A stretch of DNA of 38,791 nucleotides from Candidatus Peribacteraceae bacterium (lineage in GTDB: Bacteria; Patescibacteriota; Gracilibacteria; Peribacterales; Peribacteraceae). Positions 7,911 through 16,507 of the stretch are shown in pieces; within the stretch, counting starts at the first letter, position 1; every line of letters starts with the position of its first letter. The position numbers and the translations under genes are program-made. The notes beneath the pieces are model-generated. The model was not told where the DNA came from. It did no database searches and worked only from the letters and a program-made list of their open reading frames with translations. The stretch is taken from NCBI GenBank assembly GCA_030750465.1, contig JASMHZ010000010.1, forward strand, positions 1 to 38,791, read 5' to 3'.

Positions 7911-7942
7911 AATTGTCAATTGTCAATTGTCCATTGTCAATT
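7911..7942. repeat. AATTGTC tandem repeat at the trmD stop codon
   Basis: About four copies of AATTGTC/CATTGTC words occupy the whole gap between the trmD stop and the DUF167 start. The word is the same as at 2545-2620 and 13713-13812. Confidence 0.85.
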
Positions 7943-8619
7943 CACTTACAGTTTTTTTTCCTCCATTTATCAATTTCTCCGTGATTTCCCCCAAGCAAAA
8001 CATCGGGAACTTTAAGTCCCATGAATTCTTCGGGCCTTGTGTAATGCGGGTACTCCTTTTTTCTATCTAAGCTTTCCGAGAAACTTTCCTCATGTGCCGA
8101 CTCGTCTTTCCCCAGAACTCCAGGAATCTGCCTCGCAACCGCATCAATCAATACCGCCGCGGGAAGTTCTCCTCCCGTCAGCACATAATCTCCGATTGAA
8201 ATCTCTTCATCAATCCATCCACCATCAATTACACGCTGATCTATTCCCTCATATCTACCACAGACTAAGATCAACCATTCGTGATCTTTGGCTAACCCCT
8301 CAACTTTTTCTTGAGTAAGCCGTTCTCCACGAGGTGAGAGATAAATCCGATGAGGATCACTATTCACTATTAACTTTTCACTTTTCACTTTTTCTTCAAT
8401 GGCTTCAATAGCTTCAACCAAGACTGGTGCCGTGATCACCATCCCTGCCCCTCCTCCATACGGCGAGTCGTCTACTTGGGCGTAATTACCTGTTCCAAAT
8501 TCCCTCAGATCATTAAATTTAAGCTCCAATAGCTCCATTTTTTGAGCTCTGTCGAGAATGCTCTCTGTAAGAGGCCCTTTAAACATATCCGGAAAAAGTG
8601 TGATTACGTCGATGCGCAT
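7942..8619 (-). CDS. trmD: tRNA (guanine-37-N1)-methyltransferase
   Basis: TrmD places m1G37 on tRNAs to prevent frameshifting, using SAM bound in a deep trefoil knot. The 225 residues include MRIDVITLFPDMF at the start, DDSPYGGGAGMV, IYLSPRGERLTQ, ILVCGRYEGIDQRV, DEEISIGDYVLTGGELPA, ESFSESLDRKKEYPHYTRP and the C-terminal LLGGNHGEIDKWR. All catalytic-core motifs are present. KVKSEKLIVNSDPHR before the first knot strand is encoded by AGTGAAAAGT/AATAGTGA tandem words, an in-frame repeat insert in a surface loop. A TATATC box lies 8 nt before the ATG. Confidence 0.95.
   Translation of the reverse strand: MRIDVITLFPDMFKGPLTESILDRAQKMELLELKFNDLREFGTGNYAQVDDSPYGGGAGMVITAPVLVEAIEAIEEKVKSEKLIVNSDPHRIYLSPRGERLTQEKVEGLAKDHEWLILVCGRYEGIDQRVIDGGWIDEEISIGDYVLTGGELPAAVLIDAVARQIPGVLGKDESAHEESFSESLDRKKEYPHYTRPEEFMGLKVPDVLLGGNHGEIDKWRKKNCK
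8357..8394. repeat. tandem-word insert inside trmD
   Basis: CACTATT/CACTTTT words repeat about five times in frame. The same words fill the intergenic gaps at 19936-19964, 21783-21850 and 25114-25206. Confidence 0.75.
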
Positions 8620-8677
8620 GTGCTAAGGATATATCAACAAATACGACATCTGAAGCATTTATATCACCAAATAACAC

Positions 8678-8712
8678 TATAATATTATATCAACTATTTA
8701 GTTAAATAGTTG
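8678..8712 (+). promoter_or_regulatory. -10 box followed by a 22-bp perfect palindrome
   Basis: TATAAT at 8678-8683 is followed by CAACTATTTA (8691-8700), GT, then TAAATAGTTG (8703-8712), which is its exact reverse complement. It lies between divergent trmD and the GT2 gene, just downstream of the -10, where an operator would block initiation. A small RNA hairpin is the alternative. Confidence 0.5.
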
Positions 8713-8762
8713 TATTAGTTATAACGTGGGCTTAATTCTTTTTAATAATACAAATAACCCTC

Positions 8763-8768
8763 TACAAT
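8763..8768 (+). promoter_or_regulatory. -10 box of the GT2 gene, leaderless
   Basis: TACAAT ends 6 nt before ATG 8775, the same close spacing as at several other genes in the window. Confidence 0.45.
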
Positions 8769-8774
8769 CTACGC

Positions 8775-9659
8775 ATGTCCTCAGTCGACGTCCTAATTCC
8801 AACGTACAATCCCGATCCCAGATTTTTAAAAGAAGCCTTGGAATCCCTCCAAGCCCAAACTTTTACAAGCTGGAAGGCATTTATTCACGAAGATCCATCA
8901 GCTGGAGATACTGAATCAATCGTTAAACCCTTTCTTTCTGATGAACGCATAACTTTCAAGAAGTCACCTGAGAGACTGGGCATCGGAGGCAATTGGAACG
9001 CGTGCTTTAATGCAACTTCGGCACCGATCGTTGCGTATCTTTTTCAAGATGATCTCTGGACGCAGGATTATCTGGAGACTGCCGTGAAGATTTTGAATGA
9101 TAATTCCAACGTCGGGTTTGTTGCGATGGGGCATGAATATAAGTTTGAAGATGAAAGCGGATCGAAGAGATGTTTTAAAAGATTATTGAGGATAAAGAAA
9201 AAAAGATTTCCGTCAGGCGTAATTGACGGAGATAAGTTTCTTAAAAAATGGCTCCGCCGAGGTTTCTGGCCAAATCTGGTCGGTGAACCTGACTTTGTTG
9301 TTATGAGCAGGGGCGAGATGGAGCTTGCTGGCTCGTTTCATCTTACAATGAAGCAATTATTGGATACTGAGTATTGGGTAAGGATGCTGGAAGTTACTGA
9401 TCTTTATAACGAAACTAAAAACTTAGGCCAGTTTCGAGTACACGGTGGCGCGGCAACCGCTCAGAACCGAGTGGACGGCAGAGGGATTTTTGATCGACTT
9501 GAGATTATTTCCAGATACATCAAAAAAGGTTCGGTTCCGACCAGACTGACTGCGATTTTTGCCTTTGTGATGCAGATTTTAAGAATGGTGTTCCACGCTT
9601 TTAAGCATCCACTATTGGCACTCAAGCTTTTCAAGAAAATTTTGCCAATAAAGCACTAA
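8775..9659 (+). CDS. family 2 glycosyltransferase
   Basis: This 294-residue GT-A fold enzyme transfers a sugar from a nucleotide-sugar donor to a glycan or lipid. It opens with VDVLIPTYNPDPRFLKEAL, the usual GT2 start. RLGIGGNWNACFNAT precedes the donor/metal motif FQDDLW (DxD-like). Past residue 150 the sequence diverges, with a basic stretch (RLLRIKKKRF) and the acceptor-side motif TEYWVRMLE. There are no clear membrane spans, although the C-terminal helix IFAFVMQILRMVFHAF is amphipathic to hydrophobic and may touch the membrane. The 3' end overlaps the convergent korB-type gene by 29 nt. The donor sugar is unknown. Confidence 0.85.
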   Translation: MSSVDVLIPTYNPDPRFLKEALESLQAQTFTSWKAFIHEDPSAGDTESIVKPFLSDERITFKKSPERLGIGGNWNACFNATSAPIVAYLFQDDLWTQDYLETAVKILNDNSNVGFVAMGHEYKFEDESGSKRCFKRLLRIKKKRFPSGVIDGDKFLKKWLRRGFWPNLVGEPDFVVMSRGEMELAGSFHLTMKQLLDTEYWVRMLEVTDLYNETKNLGQFRVHGGAATAQNRVDGRGIFDRLEIISRYIKKGSVPTRLTAIFAFVMQILRMVFHAFKHPLLALKLFKKILPIKH

Positions 9660-10503
9660 CATCAACTTTCTTAACTTCATCAACCAATCTTGAGTCTATC
9701 CCCTTTCTAGCTTCCAACTGATCTAAGAAAGTAGGTCTTGTTTTATCCTGATACAAAACTCCTGTCGCAATTTTTTCCGATGTATCTACAGCAGCCTTTC
9801 TTGCAGTTTCAAAATTCATTGGTTCGCATTCGTAACATTTTTCAAGCAAGTATTCATGCGATACGAATTTGTTGTAAGTGGGGCAAGCTTGCAATACATC
9901 AACGTAGGAAAAGCCTTGGTGATATATCGCTGACTTGAGAATATTTGTAAGCTGACTGATGTTTCCGTTAAACCCGCGCGCAACGAAGCTTGGATTCAAA
10001 GAGAACACAAAGTCCATGCTATTCAAAGGTTCTTCGACCGTTCCAAGCGGCGCCATGTCCATCTTCTCTCCACGAGGAGTTAAGGAGCTTGCTTGGCCGG
10101 TAGTAAGTCCGTAGTTCCCATTGTTATGCAGAATAAACGTCATGTTGTAATTTGATCTGATTGCGTGGACCAGATGTCCAACACCCTCGGAGAAACATGC
10201 GCCGTCTCCCCCAAATGCAATTACAGGAACATCCGGATTAGCCAAAGCCGCTCCGGCTGAGAGTGAAATGACTCGACCATGAAGACCGTGAAATCTGTAA
10301 CCGACTAACGTGTCTGACATATTCCCATGGCATCCAACGTCGAAGCATATAAGAACCTGATGAGGGGCTAATCCAAGCTCAATCAAAGCCCTTTTTATAG
10401 CAGTCAGAATCCCATAATTTCCGCACCCATCGCACCATGTGCATTGATTTTTACAGTTGTAGTCCTTCATGGAAATGCCGGCACTCTTTTTAGAGTTGGT
10501 CAT
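9631..10503 (-). CDS. 2-oxoacid:acceptor oxidoreductase, beta (TPP) subunit
   Basis: This is the thiamine-diphosphate subunit of a KorAB-type enzyme that oxidatively decarboxylates a 2-oxoacid to an acyl-CoA and passes electrons to a low-potential carrier. Cysteines at NCKNQCTWCDGCGNYG form the Fe-S cluster region. GGDGACFSEGVGHL through ILHNN is the TPP-binding GDG-x(n)-NN motif, and VGCHGNMSD is also conserved. The 290 residues fit the family. The ATG overlaps the stop of the alpha/gamma gene (ATGA), so translation is probably coupled. An alternative start is Met12. The substrate (2-oxoglutarate, pyruvate or branched) cannot be decided from the sequence. Confidence 0.9.
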   Translation of the reverse strand: MTNSKKSAGISMKDYNCKNQCTWCDGCGNYGILTAIKRALIELGLAPHQVLICFDVGCHGNMSDTLVGYRFHGLHGRVISLSAGAALANPDVPVIAFGGDGACFSEGVGHLVHAIRSNYNMTFILHNNGNYGLTTGQASSLTPRGEKMDMAPLGTVEEPLNSMDFVFSLNPSFVARGFNGNISQLTNILKSAIYHQGFSYVDVLQACPTYNKFVSHEYLLEKCYECEPMNFETARKAAVDTSEKIATGVLYQDKTRPTFLDQLEARKGIDSRLVDEVKKVDVSALLAKFS

Positions 10504-12212
10504 AAAACAGATAGGTTTAAGTTAGATAAGCCAGTAGCCCGTCCATCAAACTTTAGAACCCTCTCATTAAACTCGAGTCCACACTCTTGCTTAATAAGCA
10601 TTCCAAGCTGACCTTGTACATTCCCTTCTACAAGCACAGTTTTCTTCGCCTTGGCCGCAAGCTCAACTAATCTTTCTGTCTTAAGAGGCCACAAATATGT
10701 GTAATGTAGATAAGCAACTGATTCGTCCTCAATCAAATCTAAAATAGCATTCTTATTACTCCCCCAACTTACTATTAGGACGTCAGTGTTTTCCGATCCA
10801 AAGTACTCGGGTTCGGGCAACGCCCGCTTAAGCCCCTCCATCTTTTTCATCCTTTTCTTGGCTTGAGCAATTGCATTTTCAGCTGACTCATCAAACGACC
10901 CATCCGCATTATGTTCATAACTCTGAGCACAATACGTCGGTGCATCACTTCCCGGAAGCCATCTTGCACTTACTCCATCCGGCGCATCCGGATCATAACG
11001 ATCTGTTGCTCTTAGTAATTTAAGTCCATCACCTTCAACTAACCTTCCTCGCCTGACCACTGATTTCTGATCACTGATCTCTGTCGTAAACAACGACTCT
11101 GCAATCTGCTTCTCCGTCAAAACAGTAACAGGTATTTGAAACTCTTCTGAGAAATTAAAAGCATCCATCATTAAGCTAAATGAATCTTCCGCATCGCTCA
11201 CGCTCATAACCGCGCGAGGAAACTCGCCATGTCCGGCACTAACTGCCATAAGCAAATCACCCTGGGCTGTCCAAGTTGGAAGCCCCGTTCCGGGACCCGG
11301 TCTCTGAGCCAAAACTATTACTGCCGGTGTCTCGCTTATTCCGCAAAGTGAAATTGTTTCCGTCATCAAATCATAGCCGCCCCCCGACGTTGCGGTCATC
11401 GCACGCGTTCCCGCGTGCATCGCTCCAACCATCATCTGAACTGCCGTAATCTCGTCCTCTGCCTGTTTTACAAGCATTTTTGATTCCCCCTGTATTTCCG
11501 CAAGGAATGTGAGCAGAGGAGAAGCCGGTGTCATCGGATAACCAAAAAGCGCTCTGCACCCGGCATGAATCGCACCCAATCCCATAGCTTGACTACCTGT
11601 TATCAGTAACTGACTTTTCCATTTCTCATCAGGCTCCGGCAAACATACTTTTTCCGAACCCGAACCCGAAAACTTTACCCCCTCATCAATGCATAAATAA
11701 TTCAGTGCTAACAAATCCTTCTTATGTCCAAACCTTTCTCTGACCATTTCCTTAAGTTCGTCTGAACTTCGCTCAATCAATGACCAGACAACTGAAGTAA
11801 TTAGGACATTTCCAAGTACAGGTTTTGCATTTAACTTTTTTAGAATATCTTCCGTCGGCAAGTAAATCACTTTGATTGAATTAACATCAATAAACTTCTG
11901 ATCCTCTTCACCGAACTTCCATTGCGGAGTTTGATGAATCAAAATTCCATTCTCCTTTATATCCTTTAAATCCTTTTTTATTCCATGGTGATTAAAAGTC
12001 ACTAACACATCTACCTTCTCTTGAGTGCTTCGAACTTTCTCGTTGCTAATCTCTAACTGATAACTCGAGTGTCCATTCATTATAACTGACATATATTCCC
12101 GCTCTCCGAATACGCAATATCCTGCACGTTTAAGCCCCTTAGCACACATTTCACCAACAGAGTTAACTCCTTGGCCCTGCGCTCCGACGATCTTGATGCT
12201 TATGCGTGACAT
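10500..12212 (-). CDS. 2-oxoacid:acceptor oxidoreductase, fused gamma-alpha subunit
   Basis: In this 570-residue protein the N-terminal 180 or so residues are the gamma domain (IKIVGAQGQGVNSVGEM, EREYMSVIMNGHSSYQ). The rest is the alpha domain, which binds pyrimidine/CoA at the dimer interface: GSQAMGLGAIHAGCRALFGY, the YPMTPASP motif, EDEITAVQMMVGAMHAG, ATSGGGYDLM, RPGPGTGLPT and a C-terminal LVEGNVQGQLG. The gamma-alpha fusion is a known arrangement in this family. The interdomain linker contains a repeat-encoded FSGSGSEK. ATG 12212 gives MSRISIKIVG; the longer frame to 12245 is not needed. It overlaps the flavodoxin stop and is translationally coupled to the beta subunit. Confidence 0.9.
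   Translation of the reverse strand: MSRISIKIVGAQGQGVNSVGEMCAKGLKRAGYCVFGEREYMSVIMNGHSSYQLEISNEKVRSTQEKVDVLVTFNHHGIKKDLKDIKENGILIHQTPQWKFGEEDQKFIDVNSIKVIYLPTEDILKKLNAKPVLGNVLITSVVWSLIERSSDELKEMVRERFGHKKDLLALNYLCIDEGVKFSGSGSEKVCLPEPDEKWKSQLLITGSQAMGLGAIHAGCRALFGYPMTPASPLLTFLAEIQGESKMLVKQAEDEITAVQMMVGAMHAGTRAMTATSGGGYDLMTETISLCGISETPAVIVLAQRPGPGTGLPTWTAQGDLLMAVSAGHGEFPRAVMSVSDAEDSFSLMMDAFNFSEEFQIPVTVLTEKQIAESLFTTEISDQKSVVRRGRLVEGDGLKLLRATDRYDPDAPDGVSARWLPGSDAPTYCAQSYEHNADGSFDESAENAIAQAKKRMKKMEGLKRALPEPEYFGSENTDVLIVSWGSNKNAILDLIEDESVAYLHYTYLWPLKTERLVELAAKAKKTVLVEGNVQGQLGMLIKQECGLEFNERVLKFDGRATGLSNLNLSVL
11653..11674. repeat. CCGAACCCGAA word repeat in the gamma-alpha linker
   Basis: CCGAAC repeated in frame encodes SGSGSEK between the gamma and alpha domains. 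The word is shared with 23281-23305, 25796-25820 and 36426-36460. Confidence 0.65.
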
Positions 12213-12664
12213 GCTGAAGAGAGTTCTACTACCCTTTCTCCCCACTTACAAACTTTTTCCTCTTGTTCTTCGGGATCATTAATTATTAGAAGTGGAGATC
12301 CAATCAATTTCCCGTTATGTTCCATTACAAATCTAATCAGATGTTCCGTTGCTCTACCAGTGAAGTAATATTCTTCGTCACCTAAAGAAATGATCGCAAC
12401 TTGTTTTCCGCCCAGATCAATATCTTTAGATTTACTATTCAAGAACGCATCCATCCTAATGTGTAACTGACCTTCGGATCCTCCTGTGTTCCATGTTCCA
12501 CAAGCGAGTATAAGGATATCTCCTTTAAGCAGATCTTCTGGCTTTGATTCTTCAGCTAATTGTGAACTGACACTAATACCTTTTGACTCCAGTGATTTGC
12601 GGAGTACTCCTACGACATGTTCGGTGTTGCCGGTGGATGTCGTAAAAATGATCTGAATTTTCAT
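12200..12664 (-). CDS. flavodoxin
   Basis: This 154-residue FMN electron carrier has the phosphate loop TTSTGNTEH at the N-terminus, a central GDILILACGTWNTGGSEGQL (50s-loop region with an aromatic Trp near the isoalloxazine) and VAIISLGDEEYY (90s loop with the Tyr pair). It is the first gene of the operon and overlaps the oxidoreductase alpha gene. That makes it the likely electron acceptor of the 2-oxoacid oxidoreductase, in place of a ferredoxin gene, which is absent here. The acceptor role is inferred from context; the fold assignment is strong. Confidence 0.88.
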   Translation of the reverse strand: MKIQIIFTTSTGNTEHVVGVLRKSLESKGISVSSQLAEESKPEDLLKGDILILACGTWNTGGSEGQLHIRMDAFLNSKSKDIDLGGKQVAIISLGDEEYYFTGRATEHLIRFVMEHNGKLIGSPLLIINDPEEQEEKVCKWGERVVELSSACHA

Positions 12665-12740
12665 CGGACGTATATCTTACACCATTCAGTCTATCTATTT
12701 CTTGCTTAAAAAAGCCTATATCCTGTACTCTTTACTAACT

Positions 12741-13703
12741 ATGAAACTATCAAAACTCTTTTCTCGTATAGTCGAACACGGCATTGTGGCCGATCCACGC
12801 ACCAAGAAGGATATTGAAAAGGCTCTTAAGAAATATAAGATAAATCAAAAGAAGCTTTCCAAGAAGGAGGCTGAGCTTTTTGATGAGGAACGCTTGTGGA
12901 ATCCATATGCAGACACGCGGATTTATAACGGAACAGGCAATGAAGATATTAAATCTGTAATTGTTGGTATAGATGTGGAAACTCCGGAATTATTGTTAGT
13001 TGATCTGCTTAATAAAAAAGGAAAGAAGATTGAAGCGGTAATGGCACACCATCCGGAAGCAAGAAGTTTGGCAGATCTGGATAAAGTCATGGATATGCAA
13101 ATTGACCTATTGGCTCAACACGGAGTACCGGAAAACAGAGCTGATGCTCTTATGCGACCCAGGATGGAGAAGATTTGGAGAGCGATCCATGCGGATAATC
13201 TGTTTAGAAGCCAACAAGCCGCCGAATTTTTGGAAATCCCATTCTTCAATTGTCACACGCCCGCAGACAACCTCGTATATCAATTTGTTGAAAAGAAAAT
13301 TTGCAAAAAGAAGTTTGATAGCTTGGGCGAGATATTAAATGCACTTCTGGAAATTCCTGAGTACAAGACCTACGCAAAACTGGGCAATCCTCCAATATTG
13401 GTAAACGGATCTAAGAGTTCGAGAGTTGGCAAACTGGTTGCGACTGAATTTACCGGTGGAACCAATGGGCCTGAGGAGTTTATCGAGGAGCAGGCAAAGG
13501 CCGGAATCGGGACTATTTTGACGATGCATGTGACCGAGAAGTCGCTCGAAAAGGCAAAAGAGCATCATATCAACTTCGTTCAATGCTCCCATATTGCCTC
13601 AGATAACATCGGCTTGAACCTAATGCTCGACAAATTGATGAAAGATGAACCTAAATTGAAGATCCATGAATTTTCGGGCTTTATGCGGGTAAAACGAAAA
13701 TAG
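12741..13703 (+). CDS. NIF3/DUF34-like metal-binding protein
   Basis: This 320-residue protein resembles the NIF3 (NGG1-interacting factor 3, DUF34) family, whose members bind two metal ions and whose cellular role is unsettled. Supporting segments are IVGIDVETPELL, the metal-ligand motif EAVMAHHPEAR, FFNCHTPADNLVYQF, VATEFTGGTNGPEEF and, near the end, HINFVQCSHIASDNIGLN. The N-terminal 65 residues are Lys-rich and helical and are not part of the usual domain. ATG 12741 (MKLSKLFSRI) is preferred over a start at 12702. The gene is divergent from flavodoxin. It is followed by a long inverted repeat that separates it from the ATPase operon. Confidence 0.75.
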   Translation: MKLSKLFSRIVEHGIVADPRTKKDIEKALKKYKINQKKLSKKEAELFDEERLWNPYADTRIYNGTGNEDIKSVIVGIDVETPELLLVDLLNKKGKKIEAVMAHHPEARSLADLDKVMDMQIDLLAQHGVPENRADALMRPRMEKIWRAIHADNLFRSQQAAEFLEIPFFNCHTPADNLVYQFVEKKICKKKFDSLGEILNALLEIPEYKTYAKLGNPPILVNGSKSSRVGKLVATEFTGGTNGPEEFIEEQAKAGIGTILTMHVTEKSLEKAKEHHINFVQCSHIASDNIGLNLMLDKLMKDEPKLKIHEFSGFMRVKRK

Positions 13704-13712
13704 GATTGTTGT

Positions 13713-13812
13713 TAAATTGACAATTGACAATTGACAATTGACGCAAGCGATAAACAGATGTGCATCTGAGTCGCTTTAGAATTGTCAATTGTTCATTGTT
13801 CATTGTCAATTT
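13713..13812. repeat. long inverted short-word repeat before the ATPase operon
   Basis: Left arm (13713-13743): ATTGACA words, four copies. Right arm (13781-13812): TTGTCAA/TTGTTCA words, four copies, in reverse-complement orientation. The 37-nt spacer contains GATGTGCATCTGAG, which can itself pair. The array begins about 10 nt after the stop of the NIF3-like gene. Confidence 0.85.
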
Positions 13813-13898
13813 GGCCATTATTTATCAAAAGCACCCCCAAGAGCCTTGATTTCTGTATAGTAAACACGTATATTCCGCCCGCTTTAACATATACGTCT

Positions 13899-14333
13899 AT
13901 GAATCCTCAAAAAGTCGCTTCACAAAGCCAAAAATCAGGACCTGCCCGCCGAAGCCCGCAGGGCGCAGGCGGGTCTGCATCAAATAGCGGCTCTGACCCT
14001 TTTAACAAGATAACAGAAATGGAAAAAAAGGAGGCAGAGAGAACAAAAAAAGAGATTGATGCCATGGAAAAGGAGAAAATCGAGGTGGAGAAAGCTGTGA
14101 CTGACAAAACCGTAACAGCCGAAGAAGGGCTAAAATCGCAGGCAAACGAGGAATTGAAGGGGTTTAAAGCAGATGAATGCTCTCAAATCCTAAGTAAAGC
14201 TCAAGAACTGGCAGAAGAAGAATGTAAAGAGCTAGAGGCAACTTGGAAGCAAAAGAAAGGAGTTGTAGTTGCCAATTTAGTTTCTGATATGACAAATCCC
14301 GATTCCCCCATCTTGAAAGAACTTCAAAAATAA
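13899..14333 (+). CDS. V-type ATPase subunit H/G-like peripheral stalk protein
   Basis: This 144-residue, almost wholly helical, charged protein is the first gene of the ATPase operon, where archaeal operons carry subunit H. Residues about 40-90 have heptad spacing (EMEKKEAERTKKEIDAME) and a second helix runs to the C-terminus. That suits the right-handed coiled-coil partner of subunit E in the peripheral stalk. The N-terminal PARRSPQGAGGSAS is encoded by a GC-rich palindrome (13939-13975), a repeat insert. The frame is open to 13782, but that part is tandem repeat, so ATG 13899 is used. Assignment is by position and composition, not by a catalytic motif. Confidence 0.7.
   Translation: MNPQKVASQSQKSGPARRSPQGAGGSASNSGSDPFNKITEMEKKEAERTKKEIDAMEKEKIEVEKAVTDKTVTAEEGLKSQANEELKGFKADECSQILSKAQELAEEECKELEATWKQKKGVVVANLVSDMTNPDSPILKELQK
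13939..13975. repeat. GC-rich palindrome inside the subunit H gene
   Basis: GCCCGCC (13944-13950) pairs with GGCGGGT (13968-13974). It encodes GPARRSPQGAGGS in frame. Relatives lie at 27607-27667 and 32656-32693. Confidence 0.7.
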
Positions 14334-14374
14334 TTATGAGGATGGATATTGCCAGCACAGGCACCCCTCACCCA

Positions 14375-14402
14375 TCCTCTCCCCCTTCTGAGGGGGAGAG
14401 GA
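14375..14402. repeat. perfect 12-bp stem hairpin between ATPase genes H and I
   Basis: TCCTCTCCCCCT (14375-14386) pairs with AGGGGGAGAGGA (14391-14402) across a 4-nt loop. No U-run follows, so it is not an obvious terminator. It may act as an mRNA stability or processing element inside the operon. Confidence 0.75.
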
Positions 14403-14474
14403 GATACGGAAAAGCCAATCAAATTAATGAATATTCATTTAATAATGTATTCTTTTACTCTTCAAATCTATTAG

Positions 14475-16493
14475 ATGGCAGTCGTTGAGATGCAAAAAGT
14501 GGCCATTATCACACATGAGTCTGCAAAAGAACAACTCATCGAATCTCTTCATAAGGAAGGAGTGATGGAGATCACTCAATCTGATTCCCCTGTCGTAATA
14601 GATCATACGGAAGTCAATTTCCGCTCAGCGGAGCTCCAATTCGCAATTATCACTCTCAAAGACTACGCGTCTAAGGAAACTCTTGCTGTTGCAGGTAAAT
14701 ATTCGAATGAGCGAGATATAATTCACGCCTCAAAGCATACAGACGTAAGAGGAATAGTGGATAGATTGCATGAGCTGGAGGAAGAAGACACTGATGCGGA
14801 AAAACAGATTAAGCAATCGCAGCAAATTGCAGAAGTACTTGATCCCTGGAGAGCCCTTCCCTATTCATTGGATGTTCCAAACGCTTCGGAGACTACAATT
14901 CGCATTGAAGGATCTATTCCCAAAGTGAAACTTTCAGAAATGATCAAAGAGCTTGGCAAACTTAAACTGGAACTTAGCGAAGTTAATAATAAGACAGGAA
15001 TTATTTACTGTGTTGCACACGTTTGGAAAGATGACGCTCCACGATTCGAAGAATTAGCAATTAAATATGGATGGACTAATGTTGATCTTCCAAAATTGGA
15101 AGGGAAAGCTGCTGAATTACACGAACAAGCCCTGATGCATGCAAAAGAAATGACAAAAGTACGCTATAAAAACGCAAAAGAGAGAACCAGACTTAGCGTT
15201 GAACTTCCCAACTTGATTAAAGTCGCAAAGTTTATGATGTGGCTGAATGAAAAACAGGAAGCACGCGAAGCAATGAGTTCAACTGAGGAAACTTCTACCA
15301 TTCTTGGATGGGTTCCAAAGAAAAGAGTTGAAAAACTGGAACAAAGACTGCAAGACGTGGAGCTCTTCCATCAGAAGAACTCTAATTTAAGCAAAACATC
15401 CGACTCACCAAATGCGAAACCCCGCACTTCACGAAGTGATAGTGCGCGGGTTGGCCCGGCTGTCGCTCTTCTAAAGGTAAAGCCCAATGAAGATGAAGAA
15501 GTACCTGTTGCACTATGGAATTCCAAAGGAGTAACTCCGTTTGAAAGTGTAACAACCCTTTACGGACTTCCACTTCAGCATGAATTTGATCCAACAGTAT
15601 CACTTATGCCATTCTTCGCTCTTTACTTTGCACTTTGCTTGACCGACGCAGGGTATGGAGCAGTACTAGCTACTGTTTTTGGAATCGCAATCCTAAAGAA
15701 GAAACTAAAGATGCGTGAATCTAAACTGGCTTGGACTTTGTTCCTTGGCGGCGTCGTAACCATAATCGTTTCCATCCCGTTCGGAGGCTACTTCGGATTT
15801 GCACCTTCTCAGGTTCCGGCATTTCTAACCAAAACTAATGCTGATGGTATGTTGCTGTTTAAAGGCCAAATTTGGAACTTAAACGACCAATCGGGAATTA
15901 CATTCCTTCAGAATTTATCACTGTTTTTAGGGCTCACTCACCTCTTTTATGGAATGTTCTTGGCGGGTCTGCATAAGTGGATTCACGGAAAGAAAATGGA
16001 GGCATTTTGGATGAATTTCACTCCACATATTCTTCTGGGAGCCATCCTCTTTATGGTATTTGCACCGATCAGCCTGAAGCCAGTTGCGAAATATATTTTT
16101 TACGCAAGTTTGTTGATGCTTGTTTGGGGCAAAGGTCACGGGGCTAAGTTATTCCTAAGGCCGTTGATGGGAGCAATCGGAGTTTTGAATTTTGCAATAG
16201 GAATGCTCAGTAATACTCTTAGTTACCTGAGGATTTTGGCGCTCGGACTTGTAACAGGAGCAATTGCAATGGCGGTGAATCAAGTTGCGGTTGAAGTTGG
16301 CAAACTTTTCCCGATTTTTATAGCAGTCCCAGTGATAATTCTGATCTTTTGTATGGGACATTTAATTTCTATAGCACTAAACACCCTTGGTAGTTTCATA
16401 CACTCCGGTCGTCTTCAGTTCATCGAGTTCTTCTCGCAGTTCTTCGAAGGTGGCGGCAAGGCGTTTAGTCCATTTAAACGTTCCTCTATCTAA
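14475..16493 (+). CDS. atpI: V-type ATPase subunit I (a-subunit)
   Basis: This is the membrane stator subunit, which provides the ion half-channels next to the rotor ring. The 672 residues split into a cytoplasmic N-terminal half (coiled-coil segments, ILGWVPKKRVEKLEQRL) and a C-terminal half with about seven or eight membrane spans. Those spans include FALYFALCLTDAGYGAVLATVFG, FGGYFGFAPSQVPAF and the conserved LSNTLSYLRILALGL, whose Arg faces the rotor carboxylate. GHLISIALNTLGSFIHSGRL and QFIEFFSQFFEGGG complete the family ending. The segment around residues 305-330 (AKPRTSRSDSARVGP) is encoded by a palindromic insert. Subunit H lies upstream and a tiny ORF follows. Confidence 0.95.
   Translation: MAVVEMQKVAIITHESAKEQLIESLHKEGVMEITQSDSPVVIDHTEVNFRSAELQFAIITLKDYASKETLAVAGKYSNERDIIHASKHTDVRGIVDRLHELEEEDTDAEKQIKQSQQIAEVLDPWRALPYSLDVPNASETTIRIEGSIPKVKLSEMIKELGKLKLELSEVNNKTGIIYCVAHVWKDDAPRFEELAIKYGWTNVDLPKLEGKAAELHEQALMHAKEMTKVRYKNAKERTRLSVELPNLIKVAKFMMWLNEKQEAREAMSSTEETSTILGWVPKKRVEKLEQRLQDVELFHQKNSNLSKTSDSPNAKPRTSRSDSARVGPAVALLKVKPNEDEEVPVALWNSKGVTPFESVTTLYGLPLQHEFDPTVSLMPFFALYFALCLTDAGYGAVLATVFGIAILKKKLKMRESKLAWTLFLGGVVTIIVSIPFGGYFGFAPSQVPAFLTKTNADGMLLFKGQIWNLNDQSGITFLQNLSLFLGLTHLFYGMFLAGLHKWIHGKKMEAFWMNFTPHILLGAILFMVFAPISLKPVAKYIFYASLLMLVWGKGHGAKLFLRPLMGAIGVLNFAIGMLSNTLSYLRILALGLVTGAIAMAVNQVAVEVGKLFPIFIAVPVIILIFCMGHLISIALNTLGSFIHSGRLQFIEFFSQFFEGGGKAFSPFKRSSI
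15419..15453. repeat. palindromic insert inside atpI
   Basis: CCCGCACTTCAC is followed by GAA and then GTGATAGTGCGCGGG. It is a near-perfect hairpin kept in frame, and it sits at the junction between the soluble and membrane halves of subunit I. Confidence 0.65.
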
Positions 16494-16507
16494 TCCCCTC
16501 TTATCTC

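Noticed and set aside
13782-13898. N-terminal extension of ATPase subunit H
   Set aside because: It is encoded by the tandem repeat and an unrelated stretch; ATG 13899 gives the charged helical protein expected.
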